From the NCBI GenBank assembly GCA_001603165.1, contig LVBN01000048.1:1-64000 (forward strand): a stretch of DNA of 64,000 bases, written 5' to 3'. This stretch comes from Spirochaetales bacterium Spiro_12 (GTDB lineage: Bacteria > Spirochaetota > Spirochaetia > Treponematales > Rectinemataceae). How positions within the stretch are numbered: position 1 is the first letter of the stretch; each line of letters opens with the position of its first letter. Made by a program: the position numbers and the translations under genes. This document shows, piece by piece, positions 16,759 to 25,986 of the stretch. Under the pieces are notes generated by a model. It was not told where the DNA came from and did no database searches. It worked only from the letters and a program-made list of their open reading frames with translations.

Positions 16759-18753
16759 CTACTTTACAGACAGAGCCTCGGCTGTCTCCACCCATTCCTC
16801 GTTAAGCGATTCGGTTTCTTCCTCTATCTCCGCCAAGGCGGCTAAAATTTTCTTCACCCTGGGGCCGTCCGAATAGACCTCGGGCCTGGCCATTTCCCGC
16901 TCCAGCGCCTTCTTGCCTTCGGCGAGATTTTCCAGCCTGCGCAGGATCTCTTCTTCCCGTTTTTTAAGCTTTCGGGTGCGGGCTTTTTGAGCCTTTTCCT
17001 CCTCCCAGGAGAGGGCGGTCCCGGCCTTGCTCCCATCTTCGGATCGAAAAGCGGGATCCTCGCCCGCCTGTATGGTCGCTTCACCACGGGAAGCCGCGCG
17101 GGGCGGGATCGAAGAAGAACCGATCCGGGCTTCCTCCAAAAGGCTGGCTTTTTTCTCCAGGTAATAGGAGTAGCCGCCGTAATACAGCCTGGGGGTAGTG
17201 CCGACCTCCAGTTCGAGGACCAAATCCGCAAGCTCGTCGATAAAACCCCTGTCGTGAGAGACGAAGAGCACCGTGCCCTCGAAGGTTTTCAGAGCTTCGA
17301 GCAGCACATCCTTGGAGGTGAGGTCCAGGTGATTTGTCGGTTCGTCCAGCACCAGGAGATTGGCGGGATGGAGGAGCATTTTCAAGAGCGCAAGCCTGGA
17401 ACGCTCGCCGCCGGAAAGCACCGACACGGACTTCCCCACGTCGTCGCCCCTGAACAGAAAGGCTCCCAGAAGGTTCCGGAGCTTGGGCGCGAGTTCGTTG
17501 GGGCAGACGGTTTCCACTTCCTGCTCCACATTGAGGGACGAAGACATTTTCTCCGCCGAGTCCTGGGCGAAGTAGGCGATTTCCACGCCAGCCCCGGGGA
17601 TGATGGAACCGGTGTAATCCCTGTCGACGCCGGCGATAATACGCATGAGGGTGGATTTTCCCGCCCCGTTCGGACCGACGAAGGCGATTTTCCTGCCCCG
17701 CTCGACCTCCAACGAAAGGTCTTCGATTACCTTGAGGGAGCCGTAGGACTTGCCCAAGTTCTCGATGCGCAGGGCGATCTTGCCCGAACGGGGCGCCGGC
17801 GGAAATTTGAAGTGTATGTGTTTCATCCCCTCCGGTATTTCGATGGGGATGATTTTTTCCAGCATCTTGATGCGGCTTTGCACCTGGGGAGCCTTGGACT
17901 CCTTATAGCGGAAGCGGCGAATGAAATCCTCGATCCGCTGGATTTCCTCCTGCTGTCGTTCCCAGGCGGCGAAGATGGCCTCCAGCTCCCTGGCGCGCCG
18001 TTCCTCGTAGGAGCTATAGCTGCCGGGATAGCGGGAAAGCTTGCCGTTGAAAAGCTCGTAGACTTCTCTGACGGTGACGTCCAGGAAAAAACGGTCGTGG
18101 GAGACCAGCAGGACCCCTCCCCTGTAGTCGGCGAGGTAGGCTTCCAGCCATCCGCGGGCTTCCAGGTCCAGGTAGTTGGTGGGTTCGTCAAGGAGCATTA
18201 TGTCGGGGTCTTCCAGGAGAATCTTGGCCAGGGCCAGACGCATCTGCCAACCGCCGGAGAGGTCCTGCGCCCGGCGCCCGAAGTCGTCGGTCCTGAATCC
18301 AAGTCCCCGGAGGACTTCGGAGATCCGCTCCTGTCTTCTAAAGTACCCTCCGGACTCCACCGCCCTGCCGATATCGTCGAACTCCTCCAGGAGCCTATTC
18401 GTCTGCCGTTCTTCGAGTCCTGAATCCTGCAGTCTGCGACCCAGCTCCTCCTGCCTGAGGAGCATGTCGGCAAAGTGGGAAAAAGCCGCTTCGGCTTCTT
18501 CGAGCACCGAGCCGCGGCCGAGGATCACCTGGGTCTGGGGAAGATAGGATATCCTTGCCCCCTTGGTTACGGCGAGTTCGCCCGAATCCGGAGCCAGCTG
18601 CCCCACGGCGATTTTCATGAGGGTCGTCTTGCCGGCTCCGTTGGGTCCGGCAAGGGCCGCCCGGGAGCCTTCCATGAGATTGAGGGTCGCGGATTTTATG
18701 AGGTCCCTGTCTCCAAAGGACAGGCTGATATTACTGAGCTGCACGAAGGCCAT
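16759..18753 (-). CDS. ABC-F family ATPase
   Basis: 664 aa soluble protein with two ABC domains and no membrane segment. Domain 1 (about 1-250) has GPNGAGKTT, LSGGWQMRLALAKILL and LLDEPTNYLDL; domain 2 (about 325-540) has GPNGAGKST, LSGGERSRLALLKMLL and LVLDEPTNHLDL. The linker between them is charged and helical, and the C-terminal 90 residues form a predicted coiled coil (RTRKLKKREEEILRRLENLAEGKKALE). This architecture belongs to the Uup/YheS-like ABC-F factors that act on ribosomes, relieving stalled translation. It sits 14 bases after the SH3 lipoprotein gene. Confidence 0.9.
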   Translation of the reverse strand: MAFVQLSNISLSFGDRDLIKSATLNLMEGSRAALAGPNGAGKTTLMKIAVGQLAPDSGELAVTKGARISYLPQTQVILGRGSVLEEAEAAFSHFADMLLRQEELGRRLQDSGLEERQTNRLLEEFDDIGRAVESGGYFRRQERISEVLRGLGFRTDDFGRRAQDLSGGWQMRLALAKILLEDPDIMLLDEPTNYLDLEARGWLEAYLADYRGGVLLVSHDRFFLDVTVREVYELFNGKLSRYPGSYSSYEERRARELEAIFAAWERQQEEIQRIEDFIRRFRYKESKAPQVQSRIKMLEKIIPIEIPEGMKHIHFKFPPAPRSGKIALRIENLGKSYGSLKVIEDLSLEVERGRKIAFVGPNGAGKSTLMRIIAGVDRDYTGSIIPGAGVEIAYFAQDSAEKMSSSLNVEQEVETVCPNELAPKLRNLLGAFLFRGDDVGKSVSVLSGGERSRLALLKMLLHPANLLVLDEPTNHLDLTSKDVLLEALKTFEGTVLFVSHDRGFIDELADLVLELEVGTTPRLYYGGYSYYLEKKASLLEEARIGSSSIPPRAASRGEATIQAGEDPAFRSEDGSKAGTALSWEEEKAQKARTRKLKKREEEILRRLENLAEGKKALEREMARPEVYSDGPRVKKILAALAEIEEETESLNEEWVETAEALSVK

Positions 18754-18767
18754 TTAAGGCTTTTCCT

Positions 18768-20195
18768 TTATTGGGCCGGCCTGATGGCCAGGCTCGTGGT
18801 CCCGAGCTTAGCCTTGGTCGTGTCCGAGGGACTTCCCGGCCGGGACAACTCCAAGGGTACCAGTTGAAGACCGCCGCCCTTAAGAGCATAGGCATAATCG
18901 GTTCTGCGCCCCGTATCGTCGGGATAGAGGGAAAAACCTCCCTGCCACTGGGAGGCCAGATTCTCGGAAAGCCGCAGACCAAAGACGACGCTTCCCTTCT
19001 GCGGCGATTCGGCATCATTGGAAGGCGGGGTGAATCCCGCGGGAAGAAAGAGGCTGTCCTTCCACGAATAAGACCCGCTGGGCCAGAACTCCATGGTTCC
19101 TGCGAAGGGCGAGGAAAAACGCAGCACGCCCGCGGCATCGGGCCTGGCGCCCGCTTTTTCCGCCGCGGAGAAGAATTCCCTGAGCGCGGTGCCGCGTCTG
19201 GCCTCCTCCCTTCGTATGGCATCTCTGATCGTCTCGCTGTCCACGTAGGTAAAACGCAGGTACGTATCGGTACCCGCCCAGCCGGCGGCATCGTCGGGCT
19301 CCTCGGTGGGCACGCTCGTTCCCCAGGATACCAGGAGGCTTGTGGTTCCCTCGGGCTTGATGCGCAGGCGGCTTCCCGCGAATACGAGCCAGTCGTCTTT
19401 CTGCTCTACGGCGCTGTACCGAAACACATTCGATGAAGCGGGTAGCTCCACGCGAAGCTGGCGGTTCAGGGCATCGCCGAAAAGACCGAAACGAAGGGAA
19501 AAGTAATCGAGATCGACCTCGTTATTACCCAGCATGGAGCCGTACCATGCCGGCCTCCAGGTTTTGGCGAAAACGAGATTCACGGACTTGGCATCGAGCG
19601 CGGGCTCTTCTTCCTGCTCCGGAATTTGGCTCTGGGATTCGTCGAAAAGTGAAAGAGCATAGCTGAACACATAGCCCCTGGTACCGTCCTTGGCTAACAC
19701 CAGGTACCAGTCCCCCGGAAGTTTCTCGCCTCCGGTGTATACAGCCTCTCCTTCGACCCGGGCCAGCGCTTTAACCATCTCTCCTTCCCTCATTCTATAC
19801 ACCCGGCGGGCATTGGCATTGTTCGAAGGCGATTCCCGCACCGGCAAGCCATCCCGTTCGGCGATAAAATAGATCGAAGCGAGTTCTCCCATGGCTTTGG
19901 CTTTCTCCCGGGCCGCTTTCTTGCTTTTCTGGTAATCGATCTGCCAAAGAGGAACCTCGAACCGCTCGTTCTTATCCTCCAATCCTACGACGTACTGTTT
20001 GGTGATATTGGACTTGAGATATACGGGTACGACAAGGCCAGACTTGAGCTCGCTGCCCTTTACCGACCAGAGGACGAGTCCCCAGCCGATTCTTGATCCG
20101 CAGGAGGAGAATAGCCCCACGCTGAAAACCAGCAGGCAGGATACGAAAAAAAACTTATTCAGGCCTTTAAAGGCGGGATATTTCTTGTTGTCCAT
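18768..20195 (-). CDS. SH3-domain lipoprotein
   Basis: About 475 aa. The start at 20195 gives a basic N-terminus, a hydrophobic core (FFFVSCLLVFSVGLF) and a lipobox LFSSC, so it is exported and lipidated; a longer frame to 20513 lacks such a signal. A bacterial SH3-type domain covers about 75-190 (GLPVRESPSNNANARRVYRMREGEMVKALARVEG, then WYLVLAKDGTRGYVFSYAL). The rest is beta-rich without recognised motifs and may bind cell-wall or envelope glycans. It is probably cotranscribed with the ABC-F gene. Function unknown. Confidence 0.68.
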   Translation of the reverse strand: MDNKKYPAFKGLNKFFFVSCLLVFSVGLFSSCGSRIGWGLVLWSVKGSELKSGLVVPVYLKSNITKQYVVGLEDKNERFEVPLWQIDYQKSKKAAREKAKAMGELASIYFIAERDGLPVRESPSNNANARRVYRMREGEMVKALARVEGEAVYTGGEKLPGDWYLVLAKDGTRGYVFSYALSLFDESQSQIPEQEEEPALDAKSVNLVFAKTWRPAWYGSMLGNNEVDLDYFSLRFGLFGDALNRQLRVELPASSNVFRYSAVEQKDDWLVFAGSRLRIKPEGTTSLLVSWGTSVPTEEPDDAAGWAGTDTYLRFTYVDSETIRDAIRREEARRGTALREFFSAAEKAGARPDAAGVLRFSSPFAGTMEFWPSGSYSWKDSLFLPAGFTPPSNDAESPQKGSVVFGLRLSENLASQWQGGFSLYPDDTGRRTDYAYALKGGGLQLVPLELSRPGSPSDTTKAKLGTTSLAIRPAQ

Positions 20196-20325
20196 CCGGG
20201 CGGATTGTACACCTACTTGGCGGCCAGGGTAAAGGCGCGGTTCCCGGCCGCGATCCGAACCCTGGCAAATGCCTGCGGATATGGTATTATTGGCGTTTGA
20301 ACCCCAGGAGGGAGCGGGAAAAATC

Positions 20326-21879
20326 ATGAAGGCCAGCCGACAGAATAACAGCCCCGAACCTGTCGCCGCGATCGAGATAGGTTCGACGGGGATTCGGCTT
20401 TTAATAGCTTCCATCGACGAGACAGGCTCGGTCAACGTGCTCGACAGGGCGGGCAAGCCCAGCCGAATAGGCAGGGACGTCTTTACCACCGGAAGCATCG
20501 GAAGGGATGCCATACGGGAAAGCGTGGCTGTGCTTCTGTCTTTCAGGGAGCTATTGAACGGCTACGGCATAGAGCCGGACCGGACCAAGGTAATCGCCAC
20601 CAGCGCGCTGAGGGAAGCGGCCAACCGGGATACCTTTCTGGACAGGGTGCAGCTGCAGACCGGCTTTAAGATACGGGTTGTGGAAGATATCGAAGAAAAC
20701 CATCTGATGTATCTGGCAGTCCAACAAGCGCTGCAGGACGAGCGGAAACTTCTCTCCCGCAACAACGCCATGGTCCTGGAGGTGGGGGGAGGAACGACGG
20801 AGATCATGTTGCTTCGTCGAGGCAAGATGGTTTCGAGCCACAGCCTTCATATCGGGACCCTCAGGCTGGAAGAGCAGATGCGGGAAGCCGGAGCCTCGAA
20901 ACAGTATCTGCAGGAGTATCTGGAAAGCAACATCAAGAACGCCTGCGACCTCATGACAGAAGATATACCTCTGGAAACCATCAAATCCTTCATCGTCGTA
21001 GGTTCCGACGCGCGGCTGGCGGCGTATTACGTATCCGGCAAGAATTACGAAGGCTACTCGCTGCTGGATCGGGCCGGATTCATGGCCTTCGCCTCTTCGG
21101 CGGCGGCGATGTCCGTGGAGGATCTTATCGCCACCTACCATCTCCCCTGGGCGGAAGCCGAGGGGCTTGGCCCCGGTCTCATGATCGAGTCTCTTTTCCT
21201 GGCCAGAACAGGCGCCGAAGAACTGATAATACCCAAGGTTTCCATACGGGAAGGTCTTTTGCTCGCCGAGTCGAAAGGGCTCGACCCAGCGGTCGAGGAG
21301 GAATTGCGGCGTCAGATAGTCGCCTCGGCCCAGGCGCTGGGAAAACGATTCCATTACGACGAAGCGCACGCGCACAACGTCGCTTCACTGAGCGTAAGGC
21401 TCTTCGATTCGACCGCCGAAGAGCATGGCATGAAGAGGCATGAAAGGCTTTTGCTGGAGACGGCGGCCTTTCTCCACGACATAGGCACATATATCAGATC
21501 GTCCGGCCATCACCGCCACGGCGAATATATCGTCTCCAACTCGGAGATATTCGGGCTCAACAGGAGCGACATCAACATCATATCAAACGTTGTGCGCTAT
21601 CATAGGAGGACGCCCCCCTCCCCCGCCCACGTGAATTACATCTCCTTGCCCCGCGAAGACAGGATAACGGTGATGAAGTTGTCCGCCATACTGAGGGTCG
21701 CCGACGCCTTGGACAGAAATCATACGGGAAGAATGTACGATGCGCGATTCGAAAAAAACGGGGATCGCCTGATAATACGGTCGGCGCGCAACCTGGATTT
21801 TTCCCTGGAGCGTCTGTCGCTGGCCGACAAGGGCGATCTTTTCGAAGACGTTTTCGGTTTGTCGCCGATAATCGTATGA
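20326..21879 (+). CDS. ppx: Exopolyphosphatase / guanosine pentaphosphatase family (Ppx/GppA)
   Basis: About 517 aa. The N-terminal actin-like ATPase fold shows phosphate-binding loops AAIEIGSTGIRLLIA and MVLEVGGGTTEIMLL, with TSALREAANRD between. The C-terminal part (about 330-517) is an HD-type domain (RLLLETAAFLHDIGTYIRSSGHHRH). It releases phosphate from polyphosphate or converts pppGpp to ppGpp. The start at 20326 fits family N-termini and has a purine-rich site; an earlier ATG at 20269 is in frame. It lies 7 bases before ppk1, so synthesis and breakdown of polyphosphate are coexpressed. Confidence 0.9.
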   Translation: MKASRQNNSPEPVAAIEIGSTGIRLLIASIDETGSVNVLDRAGKPSRIGRDVFTTGSIGRDAIRESVAVLLSFRELLNGYGIEPDRTKVIATSALREAANRDTFLDRVQLQTGFKIRVVEDIEENHLMYLAVQQALQDERKLLSRNNAMVLEVGGGTTEIMLLRRGKMVSSHSLHIGTLRLEEQMREAGASKQYLQEYLESNIKNACDLMTEDIPLETIKSFIVVGSDARLAAYYVSGKNYEGYSLLDRAGFMAFASSAAAMSVEDLIATYHLPWAEAEGLGPGLMIESLFLARTGAEELIIPKVSIREGLLLAESKGLDPAVEEELRRQIVASAQALGKRFHYDEAHAHNVASLSVRLFDSTAEEHGMKRHERLLLETAAFLHDIGTYIRSSGHHRHGEYIVSNSEIFGLNRSDINIISNVVRYHRRTPPSPAHVNYISLPREDRITVMKLSAILRVADALDRNHTGRMYDARFEKNGDRLIIRSARNLDFSLERLSLADKGDLFEDVFGLSPIIV

Positions 21880-21886
21880 GGACGTC

Positions 21887-24031
21887 ATGAGCAGCCTTCC
21901 GATGATCAACCGGGAACTGGCCTGGATAGAGTTCAACGCGAGAATTCTGCACGAGGCCACGAAAACCTTCCTGCCCCTGTTGGAGCGATTGAAATTCTTG
22001 AGCATCGTATCCTCCAATTTCGACGAGTTTTTCATGGTGCGGGTGGCGGGCCTGAAAAACGAGATCCGCCAAACCGAAGATGGTTCGGCGGAACAAGGAA
22101 CCATTTTTCAGGGGTCCCGGAGCGCGAGCAGGCTTCTGACCCAGGTTTCGTCCAGGGTTCATGAAATCGTCGCCCTCCAGTATTCCTGCCTCACCCGGGA
22201 GGTTCTGCCCGGACTGGCCCAGGAAGGTCTGGAGCTTTTGGCTCCCGCGTCCTGGACGCCAATGGTCAAATCCTTTCTCGAGGCGTACTTTATCGAACAG
22301 GTGTTCCCCCTCATCACCCCCTTACGCTTCGACGAGGAGGAAGAATTACCGACCATCGGCAACCTGCAGATACACTGCGCCTTCGAACTGAGCGACCGGG
22401 ATGGCAAGCGGCACCACGCGCTGGCCCAGGCGCCCAAAAATTCCAGGCGCTTCATCCTTCTGCCCGACGAGGAGAGCGGGGAGTCCGGAAAATTCCGCTT
22501 CGCCCTCCTGGAAGACCTCATCGTCAGCTTCGCTTCCAAATTGTTCCCCGGCTTTTCGGTGGAGGGTTCCCTGGTGTTCAAGGTGACCAGGGACGCCGAC
22601 ACCGGGGTGGACGAAAGCAGGCAGGATGATTTTTTAAGCGCCATGGAAGAGGTCCTGGCGGGAAGACAGAACTCAACCCCCGTGCGCTTGAGCTATTTCG
22701 GCTCGTCGAAGCAGCTGGAAGCCCTGCTGCGAAAACGGCTGGCCCTCGGCGAGGTGGACTGCTACTCCCTGGAGGGACCGATAGATTTGGCGGGTTTTTA
22801 CGAACTCGTGAGCCTGGAACTGAAGGGCGGCGCGGGAAAGACCTCTCGGCTCAGGGATAAACCATGGAAACCCATCGCCCTGCCGAACTCCGAAGGCCTG
22901 AGCGTCTGGGAAGAGATCGAAACCAGGGACAGGCTGCTCTTCCTGCCCTACGAGTCTTTCGGCGCAATACAGCGCTTTTTGGACGAGGCGGCGGACGATC
23001 CTTCGGTGTTGGCGATCAAAATGACCCTCTATCGGACCTCCGGCGATTCCCCTGTGGTCAAGGCCCTGATCCGCGCGGCGCGGAACAGAAAACAGGTCGC
23101 CGTGGTGGTGGAACTGAAGGCCCGGTTCGACGAGGAGAGGAACATAAGCTGGGCTTCGACCCTGGAACAGGCCGGCGCGATCGTTACCTACGGAGTGGCG
23201 CGGCTGAAGGTCCACGCCAAGGCCGCGCTCGTGCTGCGCAGGGCCAGGGACGGCTCCATACGCAAGTACCTGCATCTCTCCACCGGTAATTACAACGACA
23301 AAACCGCCAGGATATATTCCGACCTTTCCCTGTTCACCGCCAACGAAGAGCTGTGCAGGGAGGCTTCGGCTTTTTTCAACATGCTCACCGGTTATTCCAC
23401 GATCCAAAGTCTGAAACACTTGGCCGTGGGGCCTTTCGATCTCAAAAGCAGGCTCCTCGCCTTGATCGAAAGGGAAATTCAGAAAAGCAGCGCGGAATCG
23501 CCGGGACTGATCGAGATGAAGCTCAACGCCCTGGCCGACCGGGAGGTAATCCAGGCATTGTACAAAGCGTCCAAGGCTCGGGTCAGAGTGCGCCTTAACG
23601 TGCGGGGCGCCTGCACCCTGCTGCCGGGTATCCCCGGCCTTTCCGATTCGATCGAGGTCAGGAGCGTCGTCGGTCGTTACCTGGAGCATAGCCGCATGCT
23701 CCACTTCCGCAACGGGGGCCAGGACGAGGTTTATCTCTCCAGCGCCGATTGCCTGCCCAGAAACCTGGAGCGCCGGGTGGAATTGATGTTCCCGGTTCTG
23801 GACGAGTCCTTGGCGAAGAGCTGCAGAGAAATCTTTTCCGTCTACTTCAAGGACAACGAACACTCCTACAGGATGAAACCCGATGGGAGCTGGGAACCTG
23901 TGCTGCCCGAGGAGGGCGAGAAGAAGGCTTATGCCCAGGAGCTGCTCTATAAGCGGATCGAACGCCTGGCCGAAATAGCCGAGGCTCCGCCCGAACAATT
24001 GGTGGTAAGACGGCGCTTCAGATCCCGATGA
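21887..24031 (+). CDS. ppk1: Polyphosphate kinase 1
   Basis: 714 aa. Reversibly transfers the ATP gamma-phosphate to a polyphosphate chain. Characteristic blocks: NRELAWIEFNARIL and SNFDEFFMVRVAGLK (N-terminal), ITPLRFD, LFLPYESFGAIQRFL, MTLYRTSGDSPVV, ARFDEERNISWASTLEQAG, RLKVHAKAALVLRR (first catalytic His), LSTGNYNDKTARIYSDLSLFT and EHSRMLHF (second His). All four domains of the family are present. It follows ppx by 7 bases. The Pst-Pho operon at 37-45 kb serves the same phosphate economy. Confidence 0.96.
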   Translation: MSSLPMINRELAWIEFNARILHEATKTFLPLLERLKFLSIVSSNFDEFFMVRVAGLKNEIRQTEDGSAEQGTIFQGSRSASRLLTQVSSRVHEIVALQYSCLTREVLPGLAQEGLELLAPASWTPMVKSFLEAYFIEQVFPLITPLRFDEEEELPTIGNLQIHCAFELSDRDGKRHHALAQAPKNSRRFILLPDEESGESGKFRFALLEDLIVSFASKLFPGFSVEGSLVFKVTRDADTGVDESRQDDFLSAMEEVLAGRQNSTPVRLSYFGSSKQLEALLRKRLALGEVDCYSLEGPIDLAGFYELVSLELKGGAGKTSRLRDKPWKPIALPNSEGLSVWEEIETRDRLLFLPYESFGAIQRFLDEAADDPSVLAIKMTLYRTSGDSPVVKALIRAARNRKQVAVVVELKARFDEERNISWASTLEQAGAIVTYGVARLKVHAKAALVLRRARDGSIRKYLHLSTGNYNDKTARIYSDLSLFTANEELCREASAFFNMLTGYSTIQSLKHLAVGPFDLKSRLLALIEREIQKSSAESPGLIEMKLNALADREVIQALYKASKARVRVRLNVRGACTLLPGIPGLSDSIEVRSVVGRYLEHSRMLHFRNGGQDEVYLSSADCLPRNLERRVELMFPVLDESLAKSCREIFSVYFKDNEHSYRMKPDGSWEPVLPEEGEKKAYAQELLYKRIERLAEIAEAPPEQLVVRRRFRSR

Positions 24032-24034
24032 ACC

Positions 24035-24439
24035 TTAATCGCAGCGCCGGATCACCACGGGAAGCGAATCCTGCGCCCGGGCTTTCTGCACCATGACTCC
24101 GACAGCCAGGCTTAGGACGAACAGGATGCCCGCCGCCGCCACCGCCGGCCCCTCGGTCGTATGGGGGAAGAGAAGTCTTCCCAATCCATAGCCGACGAAA
24201 AGGGCGGCCAACGGGAGGCCGAGCACCCAGAAAGCGCCCTTAGCCTGCTCGCTCCCGGACACTTCTATCTCAACGCTATCGCCTTCGGTAAGCGGTATAC
24301 CCTTGGAATTCAGAACCTTCAGGTCGGAGCGGCCGGCCTTGCAGGCTCCGTTTATACAGGATTCGCACCCTTCGTGCATGGCTATGGCGACGCGGACGAT
24401 CCTTCCCTCAACTGCCTTGATCGTTCCCGTTTCTCTCAT
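24035..24439 (-). CDS. RseC/MucC-like redox-associated membrane protein
   Basis: 134 aa. The N-terminal part has the Cys cluster HEGCESCINGACK (three Cys) and the GTIKAVEGRIVRV start typical of RseC/MucC proteins; two hydrophobic segments follow (about 70-88 and 97-118). Family members are tied to SoxR reduction and the Rnf electron-transfer complex. The ATG has an AAGGAG and lies inside the end of the YmdB-like gene (32-base overlap), so translation is coupled. No rnf genes are in the window. Confidence 0.75.
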   Translation of the reverse strand: MRETGTIKAVEGRIVRVAIAMHEGCESCINGACKAGRSDLKVLNSKGIPLTEGDSVEIEVSGSEQAKGAFWVLGLPLAALFVGYGLGRLLFPHTTEGPAVAAAGILFVLSLAVGVMVQKARAQDSLPVVIRRCD

Positions 24440-25235
24440 CGATATTCTCCTTGCAGGGGATGCGGAAGCTTTCGATAGCCTCGGCTCGGCCGGAATCGGC
24501 GATGCGCAGAACGCAGCCTTGAATCTCCAAGCCCAAATTCCCGTCCCCCGCCCAGGCCCTAAGGGCCGTCATATACTCCCTTACCTTCGCCTCGGGGTTC
24601 ATTCCCCCCACGGACTGGATGCTGCCGGTGCGACCGCAGTCGGTAATGGCGGCGGTTCCCCGGGGGCTCAGCCGGGCGTCGGCGGTAAGGGCCTTGGCAT
24701 GGCTTCCCAGGACCGCCGAAACACGGCCGTCCAGATAGGCGGCCATGGTGAGTTTTTCCGCCGTGGTGGCGGCGTGGAAATCCACCAGTATGGTCCGGCA
24801 CTCGTTGCTCAACTTAGCGAGCAGGTGGTCGGCGGTCAGGAACGGATTTTCAGCATGAACTCTGGCAAAACCCGCCTGACCGAGGAGCGAGAGCACCACG
24901 AGGCTCCCTTGCCCGGTTTTAAAATACTTCCACCCCCGCCCCGGATTGTCGTAGGGATAGTTCGCCGGCCTCACGACCCAGCCCGCCCTGGGATAGAACT
25001 CCGTCATGTCGGGCTTGTAGTAGGCGCAGTCCCCGACCGTGAGGCAATCCACACCAAGCTTGCGCAGGTAAACCGCGTGCTGGACGCCCAAACCGGCAAC
25101 GCCGGTGGCGGAGTCGGCGCAGGCGAGGATGAAGTCCGGTTTATATCGGTTCCGCAGTTCCGGAAGACCGCTTTTAAGGGCGAAGACGCCGGCCTTACCA
25201 GTGATCTCGCCGACGTAGGCTATGGAAAGACTCAT
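24408..25235 (-). CDS. YmdB-family metallophosphoesterase homologue with altered metal site
   Basis: 275 aa. The fold and length match the YmdB/TIGR00282 cyclic-nucleotide phosphodiesterase family: KPDFILA near 35, VRPANYPY near 90, DFHAATTAEK near 152 and TDCGRTG near 198. Several metal ligands are replaced compared with Bacillus YmdB: D8 is E10, E39 is D41, N40 is S42, N67 is D69, the general-acid H68 is C70 and H177 is K181. H154 and H179 remain. It may therefore bind metal differently or have lost activity. It is coupled to the RseC-like gene. Confidence 0.8.
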   Translation of the reverse strand: MSLSIAYVGEITGKAGVFALKSGLPELRNRYKPDFILACADSATGVAGLGVQHAVYLRKLGVDCLTVGDCAYYKPDMTEFYPRAGWVVRPANYPYDNPGRGWKYFKTGQGSLVVLSLLGQAGFARVHAENPFLTADHLLAKLSNECRTILVDFHAATTAEKLTMAAYLDGRVSAVLGSHAKALTADARLSPRGTAAITDCGRTGSIQSVGGMNPEAKVREYMTALRAWAGDGNLGLEIQGCVLRIADSGRAEAIESFRIPCKENIDERNGNDQGS

Positions 25236-25383
25236 TATTCACAATGTACAGAAGAAAAGCCTTCTTGGGCAATGCGGTGAAGTTCCAGAAGCGGGGATGC
25301 GCGAAGGCTCGCAGGATGGGCGAGGATTCTCGGGGTGGGAGCGTTTTTGCGACGGCGGACCTTGCCACTGCCAGGAGGTTCCC

Positions 25384-25875
25384 TCACTGGTCGGAATAGC
25401 GCTGCACCTCGTCGAACACATATTCGAGCCTGACACCGGCCGCCGCGAACATAGCTTCGCTTTCGGCGCCGTCGTGGTAGCGACGCTCGCAGACTACCCG
25501 GACGATGCCGCAGTTGATGATCATCATCGCGCAGGTCCTGCAGGGAGTCATCCGGCAGTAGAGGGTCGCGCCCTGGATACCGACGCCCCGTTTGGCCGCC
25601 TGGCAGATCGCGTTCTGTTCGGCGTGGACGGTCCGGACGCAATGCTGCGTCACGGAGCCATCCTCATGGAGCATTTTCTTCAGCTGATGCCCCACTTGGT
25701 CGCAGTGGGGCAGGCCGCTGGGGGCGCCGACGTACCCTGTGGCGAGTATCTGGTTATCCTTGGCTATGACGCATCCAGACCTGCCGCGATCGCAGGTGGC
25801 TCGCTTCGCGATCGCGTTGCACACTTCCATGAAGTATTCGTCCCAGCTGGGTCTTAGGTATCCTGATTCGGCCAT
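25384..25875 (-). CDS. dCMP deaminase family protein
   Basis: 163 aa zinc enzyme that deaminates dCMP to dUMP for thymidylate synthesis. The zinc site is complete: HAEQNAI and [32 protein letters not shown] and the Cys/His-containing insert between them ([14 protein letters not shown]) match ComEB/DCTD-type deaminases. A longer antiparallel frame runs to 26697, but the extra part is only the shadow of the immunophilin gene. The ATG at 25875 has no good ribosome site. It is divergent from the immunophilin gene. Confidence 0.9.
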   Translation of the reverse strand: MAESGYLRPSWDEYFMEVCNAIAKRATCDRGRSGCVIAKDNQILATGYVGAPSGLPHCDQVGHQLKKMLHEDGSVTQHCVRTVHAEQNAICQAAKRGVGIQGATLYCRMTPCRTCAMMIINCGIVRVVCERRYHDGAESEAMFAAAGVRLEYVFDEVQRYSDQ

Positions 25876-25986
25876 GGGGCCATGATGGCCGTTCACAGCC
25901 CGATAGTCAAGCCGAAAGGCGCTCTCGGGCTTTTCAGATACATGCTTTTCTGCTATGGTAGGCCCAGTTTTCCTTCGGAGGCGCGC

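Noticed and set aside
22673-23998. 441-codon antisense frame in ppk1
   Set aside because: Ppk1 occupies the plus strand with all catalytic motifs; the antisense product is low-complexity and unlike any protein.
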